Source: Pseudomonadota bacterium
GTDB taxonomy: Bacteria; Pseudomonadota; Alphaproteobacteria; Acetobacterales; Acetobacteraceae
Direction of reading: 5' to 3'
Length of the DNA: 36,332 nt
Assembly (NCBI GenBank): GCA_021798575.1
Contig: JAJZGI010000021.1
Location: 1-36,332, forward strand
The notes under the pieces are model-generated. The model made no database searches. It was not told the DNA's origin and saw only the letters and a program-made list of their open reading frames with translations. Numbering within the stretch: the stretch's first letter is position 1; each line of letters opens with the position of its first letter. A program made the position numbers and the translations under genes. This document shows positions 8,466 through 17,633 of this stretch, one piece after another.

Positions 8466-9576
8466 TCTCATCATCCGCTTCCGCCAGATGCGATAACAGG
8501 GCGGCGAAGCCCGCGATATCCTGTGTGTTGATCGCGAGCCCGGCCTCCGATTCCACGACATCCTGCGATATCAGCGCGGTGTTGGAGATGACGACGGGGA
8601 CGCCCTGCCGCAGCGCCTCCACCACCGCGAGCCCGAATGTCTCACGCCAGCGGGAGGGCACCACAAGCAGCCTTGCGCTGGCGAGGTGCATTGCCACCTC
8701 ATGGGGTTCGCACCAGCCGGTGATCTCGGCCTGCGGATTTACCTGAGCGAGATGCGCGCGCTCCACGCCATCGCCGATGATGCGCAGCGGAACGCCCGCG
8801 AGCTTCGCCGCCTGGGCGGCGTCCAGCGCGCCCTTCTCGGGGTCCAGTCTTCCCACGAAGCACACGATCCGGTTGTGCTCCGCCTTTACCCGCACGCCGC
8901 TCGGCATCTCCACGGGGTTGCGCACCACGCTTATCTGCGCCTCAGGCACGCCCGCTCGGTGAAAAAACGGTGCCATGCCACGATGTACCAGAAGATAAGT
9001 CGCCGGAGATGTCTTGAGGTCAAAATAATGCTCGCGGATTCTCTGCCGGCCGACCCGCCAGAGTTTCTCGGGGTAGCTGCGCTTGTCGCAGTTTGAGGCG
9101 AGGCAGGCGCGTGACATCGGCAGCAGTTCGCACCCCGTATGCGTCTGGTAATTCGTAAATCCGCCATTGGGGCAGAGGATGAAAAAATCATGCGCGTGGA
9201 TCACCACGCGGTGCTGCACGCCGCGCAGCGCATCGAAGATCGAAGGCGAGAGAATTTTCGACCAGCTATGGATATGATAGATGACACCGGCGTCATCATG
9301 GTCCGCGATCCAGCGCGCCAGCGCGCGCCGGCTGCGTCGCGAATACAGCCCACTGAGAAAGGCGGACGCCTTTGGCGCCTGCAATATATGCGCGCCGCCG
9401 ACCGCCACGACATCCACGCCCGCGGCGATGAGCGGCGGTGCATCACCGGCGTCCCCACAAAAATACGTCACCGAAATGCCAGCATTGGCCAGCAAAATCG
9501 CGGAGGCGACCGCCATCGCCTCCGCCCCGCCGCGCGCCACGGATTGATCACTGATCACCACAACGCGGGAGAGCAT
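8338..9576 (-). CDS. GT4-family glycosyltransferase
   Basis: The predicted 412-aa cytosolic GT-B glycosyltransferase would add one sugar to the lipid-linked repeat unit. The N-terminal acceptor domain shows SDQSVARGGAEAMAV near the start, typical of GT4 (GG-E loop). The C-terminal donor domain shows VCFVGRLDPEKGALDA, a GWCEPHEV turn, and PSRWRETFGLAVVEALRQG, which contains the E-x7-E motif of retaining GT4 enzymes. The ATG at 9576 is chosen because homology begins there and the preceding gene's stop ends at 9582. The longer open frame up to 9858 only mirrors the neighbouring GT2 gene. The 3' end overlaps the polymerase gene by 128 bases on the other strand. Donor and acceptor are unknown. Confidence 0.88.
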   Translation of the reverse strand: MLSRVVVISDQSVARGGAEAMAVASAILLANAGISVTYFCGDAGDAPPLIAAGVDVVAVGGAHILQAPKASAFLSGLYSRRSRRALARWIADHDDAGVIYHIHSWSKILSPSIFDALRGVQHRVVIHAHDFFILCPNGGFTNYQTHTGCELLPMSRACLASNCDKRSYPEKLWRVGRQRIREHYFDLKTSPATYLLVHRGMAPFFHRAGVPEAQISVVRNPVEMPSGVRVKAEHNRIVCFVGRLDPEKGALDAAQAAKLAGVPLRIIGDGVERAHLAQVNPQAEITGWCEPHEVAMHLASARLLVVPSRWRETFGLAVVEALRQGVPVVISNTALISQDVVESEAGLAINTQDIAGFAALLSHLAEADDEIRSMSERAIAAAALLAQAAADWRDALLAHYQTVLACGTRRAR

Positions 9577-9581
9577 AGAGG

Positions 9582-10469
9582 CTAATCCATTTCCAGAATA
9601 CGCTGCGGGGACAGTCGGCCACGCAGCATGTCCGCCAGGGCCAGCCGGTTGCCGCGCCAGCGCCCGGCGCGGTCTATCCACGGCTCGGGCGCTCGCAGTT
9701 TCAGACGGTTCATGCACAGATTCCGGCTGATCTGTGCTAGCGCGCGCGCCGGGCTGAGCGTGCGCTTGCGGACCATGTATAGCGGATTGGCAATCTGCGA
9801 ATAGCCGAATTTCAGCCCTGAATTGCGCCCGCTCTTTACGCCCAGATGCACGCCGCACAGGCTGGGCGATTTCACGATTTTACCGTAAGGCGCTAACCGG
9901 CGGCTGAAATCGACATCCTCAAGCCAGCCGTAGAGCGGCAATGTCTCATCAAAGCGCAGCCCATGCTGGCGCACCGGCGCCATCCGTATCGCCATATTGC
10001 AGCCATAGGCATTATACGCGGCCATGGGGGCTACCTCGCGCGGTGGCTGCGCATTTTGTTGCAAGATCACATCAGCTTCGGCGGGTTCGATCCCGGCACT
10101 TGAGATGCCATCGGCCAGCACCGCGCCGGTCGCAACGACGATATCCGTCTGCTCGATGAACAGGGCGGAGAGCTCGGCCAGATAATCCGGCGCCATGAAA
10201 AAATCATCGTCCAGAAACAGCAAAATATCCGTCTCTCCGGTGGCCTCGATGATGCGGTTGCGCTGGCTGGTCAGCCCCTTGCGACCTATTACGATGCACA
10301 CCGGAAAGCTAAAACTCGCCTCGGTCTCGGGCGCGACATCAGCGGGCTGGGCCGGGCAGATGATAACCGCATCGGGCTGGCGCGTCTGCCCCGCCGCATG
10401 GCGCAAGGTAGCCAGCAAAATCTCAGGCCTGCCAAGCGTTGCGATGCCGATCGTGATTCGGAGGGTCAT
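9582..10469 (-). CDS. GT2-family glycosyltransferase
   Basis: The 295-aa product begins with ITIGIATLGRPEILLATLRH, the nucleotide-binding start of GT-A family 2 enzymes. It continues with GLTSQRNRII and the metal-binding acidic motif ILLFLDDDFF (Asp87-89). A later segment, YGWLEDVDFSRRLAPYG, matches the ED-x-D-F-S-R catalytic-base region common in these enzymes. No membrane span is evident, so it probably acts at the cytosolic membrane face. Its ATG directly abuts the TGA of the upstream GT4 gene, and its stop is 5 bases before the downstream GT4 gene, so the three transferases form one transcription unit. Confidence 0.88.
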   Translation of the reverse strand: MTLRITIGIATLGRPEILLATLRHAAGQTRQPDAVIICPAQPADVAPETEASFSFPVCIVIGRKGLTSQRNRIIEATGETDILLFLDDDFFMAPDYLAELSALFIEQTDIVVATGAVLADGISSAGIEPAEADVILQQNAQPPREVAPMAAYNAYGCNMAIRMAPVRQHGLRFDETLPLYGWLEDVDFSRRLAPYGKIVKSPSLCGVHLGVKSGRNSGLKFGYSQIANPLYMVRKRTLSPARALAQISRNLCMNRLKLRAPEPWIDRAGRWRGNRLALADMLRGRLSPQRILEMD

Positions 10470-11579
10470 TCAGCGCCGCTCCAACATGCCCGCTGTCGCG
10501 CGGTGTTCTGCAATAAACTTCAGAATCCTCGCTTGAAAGATCGATTTATCGAACGTCTGCGCATGAGCCCGGATGGCTACGGGGTCAAAAATTTCGGGCC
10601 CGGCGATATATCGCGCCACCGCCGCGTTCAGCGCCTCGACCGTCTGGGTATTGAACAGAATACCGGTCTTGCCGTCCACCACCGTCTCTAGCGCGCCGCC
10701 GGCGGCATAGGCGATCACGGGGCGGCCGCTCGCCATCGCCTCCAGCGGGACGATGCCGAAATCCTCGACGCCGGGGAAGATGAGCGCGCGGCAACCGGCC
10801 AGGAGCGTCTGGATCTCAGCGTCGCTCTGGTGCCCAAGGAACTGGACATTCGCGTTTGCCATTTTGCGCAATGCGTCCTCCTGTTCGCCGTGGCCGACGA
10901 CGATCAGCCGCAGGCCGTTACGGTTGAATGCCTCGATCGCCAGGTCGAACCGCTTGTAGAAGACCATCTGCCCGAAACACAGAAAATAATCGCCGATGGC
11001 ATCGGAGATGCGGAAATGATCGATGTTGACAGGCGGGTGGATGACGGTGGCCGTACGGCCATAGAATTTTTTGATCCGCCTCGCGACAAACTCGGAGTTC
11101 GCGATAAAATAATCGACCCGTGTGGCGCTCGCGCTGTCCCATATGCGCAGCGGCGTGGCAAACAGGCTCATCGCCCAACGAGTCATGCGGCCGGAGGCGC
11201 GCCGGTACTCATGGTACTGGTCCCAGACATAGCGCATAGGGGAGTGGCAATAGCAGATATTCAGCGCGTCGGGCCGCGAGATCACGCCTTTTATCGGCCC
11301 GGCCTCACTGGAGATGATGAGGTCGTAGCCTTGCAAATCCAACGCCTCGACCGCAAAGGGCATCAGCAGCAGGTATTTTTTATAGTGCCTGGTTGCCCCA
11401 GGAAGCCTTTGGATAAAACTCGTTTTAATAGTGTGCCGCTTGATCGTCGCGGATATCTTCTCCGGGTCGTATACGTGGGTGTAGATGTCCGCCTCGGGAT
11501 AGAGCTCGCATAGCGCCTCGATGACCTTCTCGCCGCCGCGCATCCCGACTAGCCAATAATGAATGATGGCAATTTTCAA
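10470..11579 (-). CDS. GT4-family glycosyltransferase (GumH/WbaZ-like, possibly mannosyltransferase)
   Basis: The 369-aa protein starts KIAIIHYWLVGMRGGEKVIEAL, very like the WbaZ/GumH-type GT4 enzymes that often transfer mannose. Other family marks are DIYTHVYDPEK, SSEAGPIKGV, YCHSPMRYVWDQYHEY, VNIDHFRIS before the donor domain, GQMVFYKRFDLAIEAFN, and PGVEDFGIVPLEAMASGRPV with the E-x7-E motif. The start codon is TTG at 11579; no earlier in-frame start exists and the motif needs these residues. No strong ribosome-binding site is visible. It is the first gene of the minus-strand transferase group and lies 81 bases downstream of the RND pump gene. A mannose donor is a family-based guess. Confidence 0.85.
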   Translation of the reverse strand: MKIAIIHYWLVGMRGGEKVIEALCELYPEADIYTHVYDPEKISATIKRHTIKTSFIQRLPGATRHYKKYLLLMPFAVEALDLQGYDLIISSEAGPIKGVISRPDALNICYCHSPMRYVWDQYHEYRRASGRMTRWAMSLFATPLRIWDSASATRVDYFIANSEFVARRIKKFYGRTATVIHPPVNIDHFRISDAIGDYFLCFGQMVFYKRFDLAIEAFNRNGLRLIVVGHGEQEDALRKMANANVQFLGHQSDAEIQTLLAGCRALIFPGVEDFGIVPLEAMASGRPVIAYAAGGALETVVDGKTGILFNTQTVEALNAAVARYIAGPEIFDPVAIRAHAQTFDKSIFQARILKFIAEHRATAGMLERR

Positions 11580-11660
11580 ATATGGGACTGCTTTTGAGAG
11601 GGTGGTCGCGCCAGCTCTAGATGTGCAGCAGAAACGGGTTTATCAAGCGCAATCCGAATT

Positions 11661-14600
11661 TTAGCTTTCAAAATCGCTCTGGCGCAGAAACCGCGCCGCA
11701 AGGCCAGGCAGAACGACCAGGCTGAGGAATGTCGAGGTAACCAGGCCGCCCAGAATAACGATCGCCATCGGTCCCTCGATCTCCTGCCCGGGCCGCGCGG
11801 CCCCAAAAGCCAATGGCATGAGGCCGAGCGCGGTCACCAGCGCGGTGAGCAAAATCGGCACGACCCGGTTCTGTGCGCCGATGCGGGCCGTGTCGGCGCA
11901 CCAGCGCTCACCCTGCTGCAAAACCAGGTGCCGATAGTGGGAGAGCAGCATCAGAGCGTTGCGCAGCGTTATGCCGAACAGCGTGACAAACCCGACCGCC
12001 GCGCCAAGCGAGAGCGGCAGGCCGGACAGCCAGATCGCGGCCACCCCGCCGATGAGCGCGAAGGGCAGGTTCACGGCGAGCAGCGCCACGAAGCGCCTGT
12101 TTTTGAGCGCGATGGTCATCAGGCCCAGAATCGCCAGCACCGCGCCCAGGCTTTCCAGCAGCAGGGTGCGTTGTGCGCCGCTAGCGGCGGTCGCCGTGCC
12201 GCTGATGGCGTAATAGGTCCCGGGTGCGAGATGCATGGCCCCCAGTGCTGCGCGCGCGCGCGCCACAAAGGCGGTGGCACCGCCGGAGGCGATTTCCACA
12301 TCGACAGACTGGATGCGCTGCGCATCCTGGTGCATGATCACGCTGCGGCCATCACCCTCGGTGATGTTCGCCAGGGCGTCCAGCGGCACCAGGGCGCCAT
12401 CTGGCGCGGTGAGGGGAAGGTTGCGGATGCTGGACGGGTCGCCACGCTGGGCCTCGGGCAGGATCACGGTGACAGGCCAGGAGGTGCCGCCGCGATAGAT
12501 GCGGGCGACATCCAGCCCGGCATAGGCGGCCTGGATCGCATCCAGCACGGCGGCGGGCCGGAAGCCATAGTCAACCAGCGCCGCCCGGTTCAAAGTGATC
12601 GATAATGTTGGTGTTGTGGGCGGTGCGGTGGTGTGCACCACACCCACGCCCGCAATCCCGCTCAATATCTGCGCGGCCTGAGCGGCGTCATGGTCCAGCG
12701 CCGCGAGATGGCTGCCAAAAAACGTGACGACGACCGGGGCGGTGCTGCCGGAGAGCGTCTCGTGGATACGCTCGGTGAGAAAGGTATTTGCCCAGAAACG
12801 CACACCGGGAACCTGGCCCAGGGCCGCCAGAATTTTGCGCTGTGAACCGATGCTGTCGCGGTTGCCGCTGGCCGAGAGCGTAATATCCAGCTCGCTCTTG
12901 TTGATATCCGGATGGCCGTTGCCGAGATTGGCGTGACCCAGATGGGCGACGACATGGCCCACCTGGGGCATTTTTTGCAGAATATGGATCGCGCGCAGCA
13001 CGAGGCGCTTCATCTCCGGCATGGATGTGCCGGGCGGGGCCAGAAAATGCGCGATGATCTCATTTTCATGGAAACGCGGCAGAAAGCTCGTGGGCAATGC
13101 GGCGAGGCTGGCCACTGCCAGAAATGTGATCCCCAGCAGCGCGATGATCAGGCGGCGGAAGTGGCTCTCGGCGCGCGCCATCGTGCGGGCATGAAATTCT
13201 CGCGCCCGCACAACAAAACCCGAATATCGCGGCTCCGTCCGCCCCAGCAGGAGCACGGAGAGCGCGGGCGTGACCGTGATCGCCACGCCGAGCGAGGCCA
13301 GAATGGCGATGATATAGGCGATGGCGAGCGGCGCGAACATGCGCCCTGCCGTACCCGTGATCGCAAAGACCGGCAGAAAAATAAATACCACCGACAATGT
13401 GGCAAAAATAATCGTGCCGCGCACCTCGAGCGAGGCTTCCAGAACAACTTTCAACCGCTCCGCAAAAGCCAGCGGGCGTGGCGCCAACTGCAAGCGCCGA
13501 TGGATGTTCTCGACATCCACGATGGCATCGTCGACAACCTCACCCAGTGCGATGGCCAACCCGCCGAGCGAGAGCGTATTCAGCCCGATATCAAAATATT
13601 TAAGCACCAGCGCGGCGACGAGCAGTGATAGCGGAATCGCAACAAATGAGATGAGCGAGATCCGCCAGTCGCGCAGCGCGAAAAACAGCACGATGAGAAT
13701 CAGCCCCGCGCCGATCAGCAGCGAGTCTCGCACATCATGCAGTGCCTGATAGATGAAGCTGACCGGCTGTAGCGCATGCGGGTCCAGCGTGATGGATTGC
13801 GCCGCGAGGCTGGGGGCGAGATTTTGCAGCACATGGCCGACCCCCCGCGCGACATCGAGCGTGTTCGCGCCATATTGCGCCGAGATGATCAGCAGCAGCC
13901 CGGGCCTGGTGCCGACGAAGGCGGCACCCGTTGGCGGGCGGCTGCCAGCGGTAACGGTCGCGATATCCCCCAGCGTAATCGCGCCATCCGGGCGGCGTAC
14001 CACCAGAGTCTGCGCCAGGTCGGCGGTACTCTCCGGTTGGCCGTGGCTTTGCAGGATCAGCCGCTGGCTCGGCGTTTCAACCAGCCCTGCCCCGGCGATC
14101 GCGGTAGATTGCGCCGCCGCCTGTTCCAGTTGCGCGAGCCCGACATGCGCGGCGATCATCCGCGCCGCATTCGGCTGCACCTGCCATGTGAGCGGCTCCG
14201 CGCCAAAGATCACGACATTGGCGACACCCGGCACCGCGAGCAGGGCAGGGCGAATGACCGCGCGGGTTGTCTGCGTCAGGTCGATGAGGGATTTATGCGC
14301 TGACGTGATGCCGACATCCTGCACCGTGCCGGTTGCCGATTGCGAGGGTAGCAGCACCGGGACCACGCCCGCGGGCAATAACCCGCCGAGGCCGGCCAGC
14401 CGCTGGGCGACTCTCTCCCGGTCCACATCGAGCGCCGCGCCACCATGAAACATCGCCGTGACGATCGACAGTCCGGTGATCGACTGCGAGCGCAATAATG
14501 CGAGGCCAGGCGTGCCCGAGAGCGCATCCTCGATCGGCGTGGTCGCCAGCGCCTCCACATCGCGCGGCGCGAAGCCGGGCAGATTGGTATCGATGGTGAC

Positions 14601-14738
14601 GGAAGGTGCGGCGAATTCGGGGAATACGTCGTAATTGGCGTTGATCAGCGCACCCACACCAGCCGTTGCCAGCGCCAGCCCGACGAGCAGAACAAGGATG
14701 GGAAACCGGATGCAAAAGCCGGTGATGGCGCGCAGCAT
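11661..14738 (-). CDS. RND efflux permease, CzcA/CusA-like
   Basis: The 1025-aa proton-driven inner-membrane pump has the usual RND layout: one N-terminal span (FPILVLLVGLALATAGVGAL), a large periplasmic loop, a membrane bundle, a second loop and a second bundle. The start FPEFAAPSVTIDTNLPGF-APRDVEALATTPIEDAL is typical of the heavy-metal (HME) branch. The charged transport motif in the fourth span region (~395-412) reads ALGEVVDDAIVDVENIHRR, carrying the Asp/Glu residues used for proton relay. Length is normal. A good ribosome-binding site (AGAGGA) precedes ATG 14738, 12 bases after the adaptor gene. It ends the ChrB-TolC-adaptor-RND operon. The substrate is unknown; metal cations or oxyanions are plausible from the family and the ChrB partner. 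Confidence 0.9.
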   Translation of the reverse strand: MLRAITGFCIRFPILVLLVGLALATAGVGALINANYDVFPEFAAPSVTIDTNLPGFAPRDVEALATTPIEDALSGTPGLALLRSQSITGLSIVTAMFHGGAALDVDRERVAQRLAGLGGLLPAGVVPVLLPSQSATGTVQDVGITSAHKSLIDLTQTTRAVIRPALLAVPGVANVVIFGAEPLTWQVQPNAARMIAAHVGLAQLEQAAAQSTAIAGAGLVETPSQRLILQSHGQPESTADLAQTLVVRRPDGAITLGDIATVTAGSRPPTGAAFVGTRPGLLLIISAQYGANTLDVARGVGHVLQNLAPSLAAQSITLDPHALQPVSFIYQALHDVRDSLLIGAGLILIVLFFALRDWRISLISFVAIPLSLLVAALVLKYFDIGLNTLSLGGLAIALGEVVDDAIVDVENIHRRLQLAPRPLAFAERLKVVLEASLEVRGTIIFATLSVVFIFLPVFAITGTAGRMFAPLAIAYIIAILASLGVAITVTPALSVLLLGRTEPRYSGFVVRAREFHARTMARAESHFRRLIIALLGITFLAVASLAALPTSFLPRFHENEIIAHFLAPPGTSMPEMKRLVLRAIHILQKMPQVGHVVAHLGHANLGNGHPDINKSELDITLSASGNRDSIGSQRKILAALGQVPGVRFWANTFLTERIHETLSGSTAPVVVTFFGSHLAALDHDAAQAAQILSGIAGVGVVHTTAPPTTPTLSITLNRAALVDYGFRPAAVLDAIQAAYAGLDVARIYRGGTSWPVTVILPEAQRGDPSSIRNLPLTAPDGALVPLDALANITEGDGRSVIMHQDAQRIQSVDVEIASGGATAFVARARAALGAMHLAPGTYYAISGTATAASGAQRTLLLESLGAVLAILGLMTIALKNRRFVALLAVNLPFALIGGVAAIWLSGLPLSLGAAVGFVTLFGITLRNALMLLSHYRHLVLQQGERWCADTARIGAQNRVVPILLTALVTALGLMPLAFGAARPGQEIEGPMAIVILGGLVTSTFLSLVVLPGLAARFLRQSDFES

Positions 14739-14750
14739 GAGATGATCCTC

Positions 14751-15707
14751 TCAGTCGTCGTCGGGGTCTGCGGTGTCAGCTTTCGCTTTCACGTTTGTCG
14801 GTGCCGCCGCCAGCAGTTCCGCACCCTGGGTGACGATACGGTCCCCGGGTGCCAGCGGGCTTGCCATGAAGTAGCCGCCCTGTACGGGCCGGGCAGCTGA
14901 AAGATCGACCGGCGCAAAATTCCCGTGCGCCTGAGCGAGATACGCGACCGGCTTTCCATCTTCCCAGACGACCGCGCAGCCCGGTACCACGACTCCCGCA
15001 ACCTTAGGCCCGGTTGTGAGCCCCACATCGAGGAATGTGCCGATGGGCAGGTCGCTCTGCGTCGGCATATCGTAGAGCAGCGCCTCGCCGGGCACGCCGC
15101 CCAACATGCCGGGGGTGCCACCGATGAGCGCCAGAGAATAGGTTTGGCCGGAAAAATCCGCCGTCGCGGTTGCGGGCGGTTCGCTGAGCAGCACACCCGG
15201 CGGCAGGCTCACGCCGATAAGCGATAGCTGATCATCCGCGATTTTGCCGATGAGCGGCGCGTTGCCCAGCATCGCCTGTGTCAGCGCCGGGCCCCATTGC
15301 GTGATCGCGGCGGCCTTTTCCGTGGCCAGTCTTGCCCGCGCGGCGCTCAGCGTCGCCGCCGCCGAATCCGCCGTGGCGATGGATTGCTCCAGGCTGGAGC
15401 GTGAGATGTTGTGTCCCTGGCGATAGAGCGTGCGGTTCTGCGCTTCCTGTCCGGATGTATAATTCATCTCAGCCCGCGCCGCCGCCACATCGGCGGTTGC
15501 GGTCAGCAAGCTGCCCTCGGTCTGCATCATGGCCGTGGGGTCGAGCACGCTGCCCTGCGCGGCGAGCATCTGTGCGCGGGGCGCTGCGGGCAAAATCGCC
15601 GTTTTTATCCCCGTGGTCGCGATCTCCCGCGCATCGAGATGCAGCGTGGCCGCCTGCGCGACCAGCACGCCGGAACATAGTGTTAAAAGCGCCGTAAGCT
15701 TGATCAT
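14751..15707 (-). CDS. Periplasmic adaptor (membrane-fusion) protein of the RND system, short form
   Basis: The 318-aa protein has a cleavable signal peptide (LTALLTLCSGVLVAQA-A). A helical hairpin with Ala-rich coiled coil spans ~70-135 (TADVAAARAEM, RQGHNISRSSLEQSIATADS, LSAARARLATEKAA). Beta-barrel-like segments follow (VGLTTGPKVAGVVVPGCAVVWEDGKPVAYL and LAPGDRIVTQGAELL), the last being the usual C-terminal adaptor signature. A clear lipoyl/barrel-sandwich half before the hairpin is not seen, and the protein is shorter than typical CzcB/CusB adaptors. It would connect the inner-membrane pump to the TolC-like channel. Its ATG overlaps the channel gene stop (ATGA). A C-terminal run of Asp ends the protein. 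Confidence 0.82.
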   Translation of the reverse strand: MIKLTALLTLCSGVLVAQAATLHLDAREIATTGIKTAILPAAPRAQMLAAQGSVLDPTAMMQTEGSLLTATADVAAARAEMNYTSGQEAQNRTLYRQGHNISRSSLEQSIATADSAAATLSAARARLATEKAAAITQWGPALTQAMLGNAPLIGKIADDQLSLIGVSLPPGVLLSEPPATATADFSGQTYSLALIGGTPGMLGGVPGEALLYDMPTQSDLPIGTFLDVGLTTGPKVAGVVVPGCAVVWEDGKPVAYLAQAHGNFAPVDLSAARPVQGGYFMASPLAPGDRIVTQGAELLAAAPTNVKAKADTADPDDD

Positions 15708-17077
15708 GAACCCGGCCTCACGCCAAAAATGGGATGGTATAGAGCGTCTTCGAGTGCGCCGAGCGCGTCGTCCAGATGCAGGGTCGCGATGCTCAGCCCC
15801 TGCTCGGCCTGCACCAGAGCCCGCTGCCCGCCGGTCAGCCGTAATCGGCCGATCGCGCCGGCGTTGTATTGCTGAGCCAGGCTGATCTGCTGCCGCTTCG
15901 CGTTCTGCCGAATCGCATCCGCCGCGCGGACCTCATCGGCGCTGGCACGCGCATCGGCCATGGCCTGATCGATACGATCGAGCACCGATTGCTGGGCAGC
16001 CAGGAACTGCGCGCCCGCGAGCGCACGCGCCGCATAGGCCGTTGCGATGCCGCCCTGGTTCTGGTTGAAAATCGGCAGGGTGATCGAGAGCGCCAGGATA
16101 TATTTGTTGGCGCCCTGATCATAATTATACCCAGGCCCGATGGAAATTCCCGGATATTGCGCCAGGATCGCGAGCCGCAACCGCGCCTGTGCCTGCGCGT
16201 AATTATCCAACGCCACCTGGATGTTTGGCTGAGACGTCAGCGCGTATTGCTGTAATTTTCCAATGTTTTTGGGCCATTTGGGGTGCGCGAAACCAGCAAA
16301 ATCGATGCGCACGTGGCGCAGGCTCGCTGCCGGCAGGCCGACGCTCAAAGCCAGTTGCGCGCGCGCGATCACCACGCTGCGTGCGATAGCCGCCGTCGCC
16401 ATGACCGACTGATCAGCCGCCAGAATCGCGGTGTTTTCATTCACCTCGGACATCTGCCCGGCGTTCACCCGCGCCGTGATGAGCGCCACGGACTGTTGCG
16501 CCAGTGCCTGGGATTTTACATCCAGCGCCTGTGATTTTTCCGTCGTCCACAGATTAAGCATGGCGGTGCGCACCTGGCTGCGGACCAGCCAGGCCGCGAT
16601 CGGCAACGCCTCCCGCGCGGCGGCCAGATGCGCCTTTGCGGCCTGCATCTCAGCGGGCCGGGCGGCCAGGCTGGTCACCAGAAAACTGAGTATCGGGCCG
16701 GCCTTCCAGGGCGACGGCATCAGCTTTGTCGCGTTATAGGTCGGGGTGAGCGAGAGTGTCGGGTTCGGCAAAGCCGCGGCGTTCTGCAGTCCGCCTTGGG
16801 CCATCAGCCGCTGGTCCTGCGCGATCAGAATATCCGGCCGCTCATACAGCCCCACCAGGGTCAGACGGGCCAGGGTCCAGCCATGGCCGGAGGGGTCTGC
16901 GGCCTGTAAAAAACGGGTCAATCCGGGGTCGGTGAGGGTTCGCGCCTCAAACGCCATGGCCGAGGCGGCAGGGTCGAGCGGCTGGGATCGATAAGTAGCA
17001 CAGCCCGCCAGGCCGAGGCTGAGCAGGGCCAGGGGAAGCAACCGCCGCGCGTGAAATTTTTTGAGGCTCGAGCGCAT
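15704..17077 (-). CDS. TolC-family outer-membrane efflux lipoprotein
   Basis: The predicted ~457-aa protein carries a lipoprotein signal peptide (LLPLALLSLGLAGC-ATYR) with lipobox LAGC, followed by two repeats rich in long Ala/Gln helices, as in CusC/OprM-type outer-membrane factors. Visible family patterns are RPDILIAQDQRLMAQ-LQNAAALPNPTLSL, which marks the start of an OEP domain, and ISLAQQYNAGAIGRLRLTGGQRALV-AEQ in the second repeat. It would form the exit duct of the tripartite pump. I chose ATG 17077, whose A is shared with the ChrB-domain gene's TGA and which follows GAGGGGG. GTG at 17080 is an alternative. Overlaps on both sides show a tight operon. Confidence 0.9.
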   Translation of the reverse strand: MRSSLKKFHARRLLPLALLSLGLAGCATYRSQPLDPAASAMAFEARTLTDPGLTRFLQAADPSGHGWTLARLTLVGLYERPDILIAQDQRLMAQGGLQNAAALPNPTLSLTPTYNATKLMPSPWKAGPILSFLVTSLAARPAEMQAAKAHLAAAREALPIAAWLVRSQVRTAMLNLWTTEKSQALDVKSQALAQQSVALITARVNAGQMSEVNENTAILAADQSVMATAAIARSVVIARAQLALSVGLPAASLRHVRIDFAGFAHPKWPKNIGKLQQYALTSQPNIQVALDNYAQAQARLRLAILAQYPGISIGPGYNYDQGANKYILALSITLPIFNQNQGGIATAYAARALAGAQFLAAQQSVLDRIDQAMADARASADEVRAADAIRQNAKRQQISLAQQYNAGAIGRLRLTGGQRALVQAEQGLSIATLHLDDALGALEDALYHPIFGVRPGS

Positions 17078-17625
17078 CACGCCGCCCCCTCGCGATTCTC
17101 GTCATGCGCCTCGAATACACGCTGGGCGTAGGTCTCGAGCAGTGCCTCGCAGGCTTGCAGCCGCGCGGTGGCATCCTTAGCCAGATCAGCGCCATAGAAA
17201 TCGAGCTTCTTGATCTTTGCCAGCCAGATCTGCAATTTTTTCAGGTCCGTGTCTTCCTCCTCGAGTTCGGCATAGGTAAATTTCTCGATCGCGAACTCCT
17301 TGGCGATCTCAACCTCGAAACCGGCGCAGCGGCCCAGAAACTCGCGGTACTGATCATCGCGGTCCGCCTTGAACCGTGTGAGGATTTTATCCTCCTGCGC
17401 GGCGTCCAGCCCGATAGTCTCCAGCAGCACGGCCTCGCCCCCCAGGGCGTGGATCTCATTCTCCAGCATCTTGAGCCGCCTGAAATGGTCATCCGTTTTT
17501 GGCAGGAGACAGACGCTGTTCTGCAGATACACAGCACCCATGGCCTTGAGGCGTCGCCAAACGGCGACCCGCCCGCGGGAAGGCTCGGATGGAACTTTAT
17601 AAGCGAGGAGGAGCCATGAAATCAC
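17077..17625 (-). CDS. ChrB N-terminal-domain protein (putative sensor/regulator of the efflux operon)
   Basis: The 182-aa product begins WLLLAYKVPSEPSRGRVAVW and continues RRLKAMGAVYLQNSVCLLP. This matches the N-terminal domain of ChrB, the regulator of chromate resistance operons. The C-terminal ChrB catalytic-like domain present in full-length ChrB (~300 aa) is absent; instead a charged helical tail (EEEDTDLKKLQIWLAKIKKL) completes the protein. It is the first gene of an operon with TolC, adaptor and RND genes rather than the chrA chromate transporter. The start is GTG at 17625, with no ribosome-binding site and a stop codon shortly upstream. A promoter-like element ends almost at the start, so the message may be leaderless. 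A regulatory role is inferred from family and position; the ligand is unknown. Confidence 0.85.
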   Translation of the reverse strand: MISWLLLAYKVPSEPSRGRVAVWRRLKAMGAVYLQNSVCLLPKTDDHFRRLKMLENEIHALGGEAVLLETIGLDAAQEDKILTRFKADRDDQYREFLGRCAGFEVEIAKEFAIEKFTYAELEEEDTDLKKLQIWLAKIKKLDFYGADLAKDATARLQACEALLETYAQRVFEAHDENREGAA

Positions 17626-17633
17626 TGCAAGAC

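Noticed and set aside
12912-13628. 238-codon open frame on the plus strand
   Set aside because: It is antisense to the RND pump gene, has low-complexity charged composition and no recognisable family.
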